A stretch of DNA of 32,056 nt from Geitlerinema sp. PCC 9228 (lineage in GTDB: Bacteria > Cyanobacteriota > Cyanobacteriia > Cyanobacteriales > PCC-9228), in contig NZ_LNDC01000169.1 of NCBI RefSeq assembly GCF_001870905.1, positions 1 through 32,056 on the forward strand, read 5' to 3'. Shown one piece after another: positions 31,438 through 32,056 of the stretch. A model generated the notes under the pieces. It was not told where the DNA came from. It saw nothing but the letters and a program-made list of their open reading frames with translations, and ran no database searches. The position numbers and the translations under genes are program-made. Numbering within the stretch: the first letter of the stretch is position 1; each line of letters begins with the position of its first letter.

Positions 31438-31919
31438 ATGTTGACTCTCAGCGACGAATTCTCGCCTCAAACCGACATGCCGCCAGATTTACGCCATCGA
31501 GTCGTGGTTGGAAATCTGTCGGCAAGTTGGGAATTATGGGGTGAGACAACGCAAAGATTGGGTCCAATCCCGAAAATCACCTGTCAGCGCCTGTCGTCTA
31601 GGAGGCGAGTACATCATTCCTGCCGATGTCCCTCGTCCTACCTATACCAGTCAGTGCAAGGCGTTCAGCTGCGCCAAGAAAGACCATCCCCAACCGAAAA
31701 TCCCCCAATCACAAGTCTGGCAGCAAAAGTTCAAACGTTTGGAGACCACATGGGTGGACATGTATCGACGGGGATTTGGTTTTCCTAGCTTTAGAAAAAA
31801 AAGGGCGATTTCGCTCCTTTGTTTTCACCAAAGTCAAGGAAACCTGTATCGAAGGGAATCAAATCGACCTTCCGGAAATCGGGAAAGTACGGTTTTTTAA
31901 GTCTCGCGCCCTTCGGTGA
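31438..31919 (+). pseudogene. Truncated, frameshifted tnpB (IS605 OrfB) relic
   Basis: Only the N-terminal third or so of TnpB survives, and it reads in three frames. MLTLSDEF (31438-31461) continues in another frame as RLKPT, then ESWLEICRQVGNYGVRQRKDW, EYIIPADVPRPTYTSQCKA and WQQKFKRLETTWVDMYRRGF. At an A-run near 31790-31800 a second shift moves to GRFRSFVFTKVKETCIEGNQ and KVRFFKSRALR, where a stop occurs. The RuvC catalytic part is absent. Intact TnpB is an RNA-guided nuclease of about 400 residues; this copy is dead. Confidence 0.8.
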
Positions 31920-32056
31920 GCAGGGCTGTTTCATTCTAGCAAAATAGGAAGCAGCTCATACCGCTTCCAGAACCATTTACGACCTTCTTTAATTGATATG
32001 AAACCTAAAACTCGGAAAAGATCGATCGCAATGGTGCGTAAAATCGAAAAATTGAC
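31920..32056. other. Unassigned end of the window
   Basis: Nothing coding was recognised here. A small GAAGC/GCTTC hairpin lies near 31950-31969. The remaining tnpB sequence expected at this point is missing. Confidence 0.3.

Noticed and set aside
31291..31788. A 165-residue rightward open frame after the ferredoxin gene
   Set aside because: It starts inside the ferredoxin terminator, crosses the HEARO-like segment and reads most of the tnpB relic in the wrong frame; only eight residues (MLTLSDEF) make sense.
1..32056. CRISPR array
   Set aside because: No regularly spaced direct repeats were found; the recurring GCGATCGC octamers are dispersed HIP1 sites.

Overview
The window is cyanobacterial chromosome. 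The HIP1 octamer GCGATCGC recurs throughout, and several genes are cyanobacterial hallmarks: a one-helix high-light-inducible protein, Ycf35, a DUF4278 protein, the biotin-pathway protein BioU, and a SigA-type principal sigma factor ending in KEYIR. The species cannot be fixed from the sequence.

Layout. 0.2-4.6 kb: hemB (tetrapyrrole synthesis), a GNAT acetyltransferase whose 3' end overlaps a convergent degenerate histidine kinase, a TsaC/Sua5 tRNA-modification enzyme and a DUF4278 protein. 4.6-8 kb: a hisB-esterase pair diverging from a small hli gene with an HLR1-like light-response site, then sigA. 8.2-9.93 kb: a mobile element with an IsrB-type RuvC nuclease (PLMP domain, RRXRR bridge helix, no HNH) and, upstream on the same strand, about 480 nt of hairpin-rich sequence with the look of a HEARO/omega RNA. 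10.2-14.7 kb: a CNNM/CorC transporter, two small secreted proteins, a CAT-anticodon tRNA, pyrE and a membrane methyltransferase-like protein. 14.7-22.4 kb: a leftward run grpE-dnaK-dnaJ-tusA-like-rsgA-TPR protein. 23.2-28.6 kb: the rightward type IV pilus motor genes pilB-pilT-pilC plus an unrecognised gene. 28.7-31.3 kb: bioU, diverging from DUF2997-ycf35-ferredoxin. 31.3-32.06 kb: a decayed tnpB 5' fragment preceded by a segment resembling the 3' half of the IsrB-associated RNA.

Most of the window is ordinary housekeeping sequence. The chaperones form one likely operon, with dnaJ overlapping the tusA-like gene by 4 nt. The pilus genes supply the extension ATPase, retraction ATPase and inner-membrane platform. 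Ycf35 and the ferredoxin are coupled by a one-base stop/start overlap.

The most notable accessory content is the IsrB locus. Its RuvC residues look intact, no TnpA transposase is visible, and it reads toward sigA. The tnpB relic 22 kb away shares about 65 nt with its RNA region. Other points of interest are a histidine kinase lacking recognisable ATP-binding boxes, an extra C-terminal zinc ribbon on PilB, a structured-looking leader before pilB, and the single-turnover biotin enzyme BioU.
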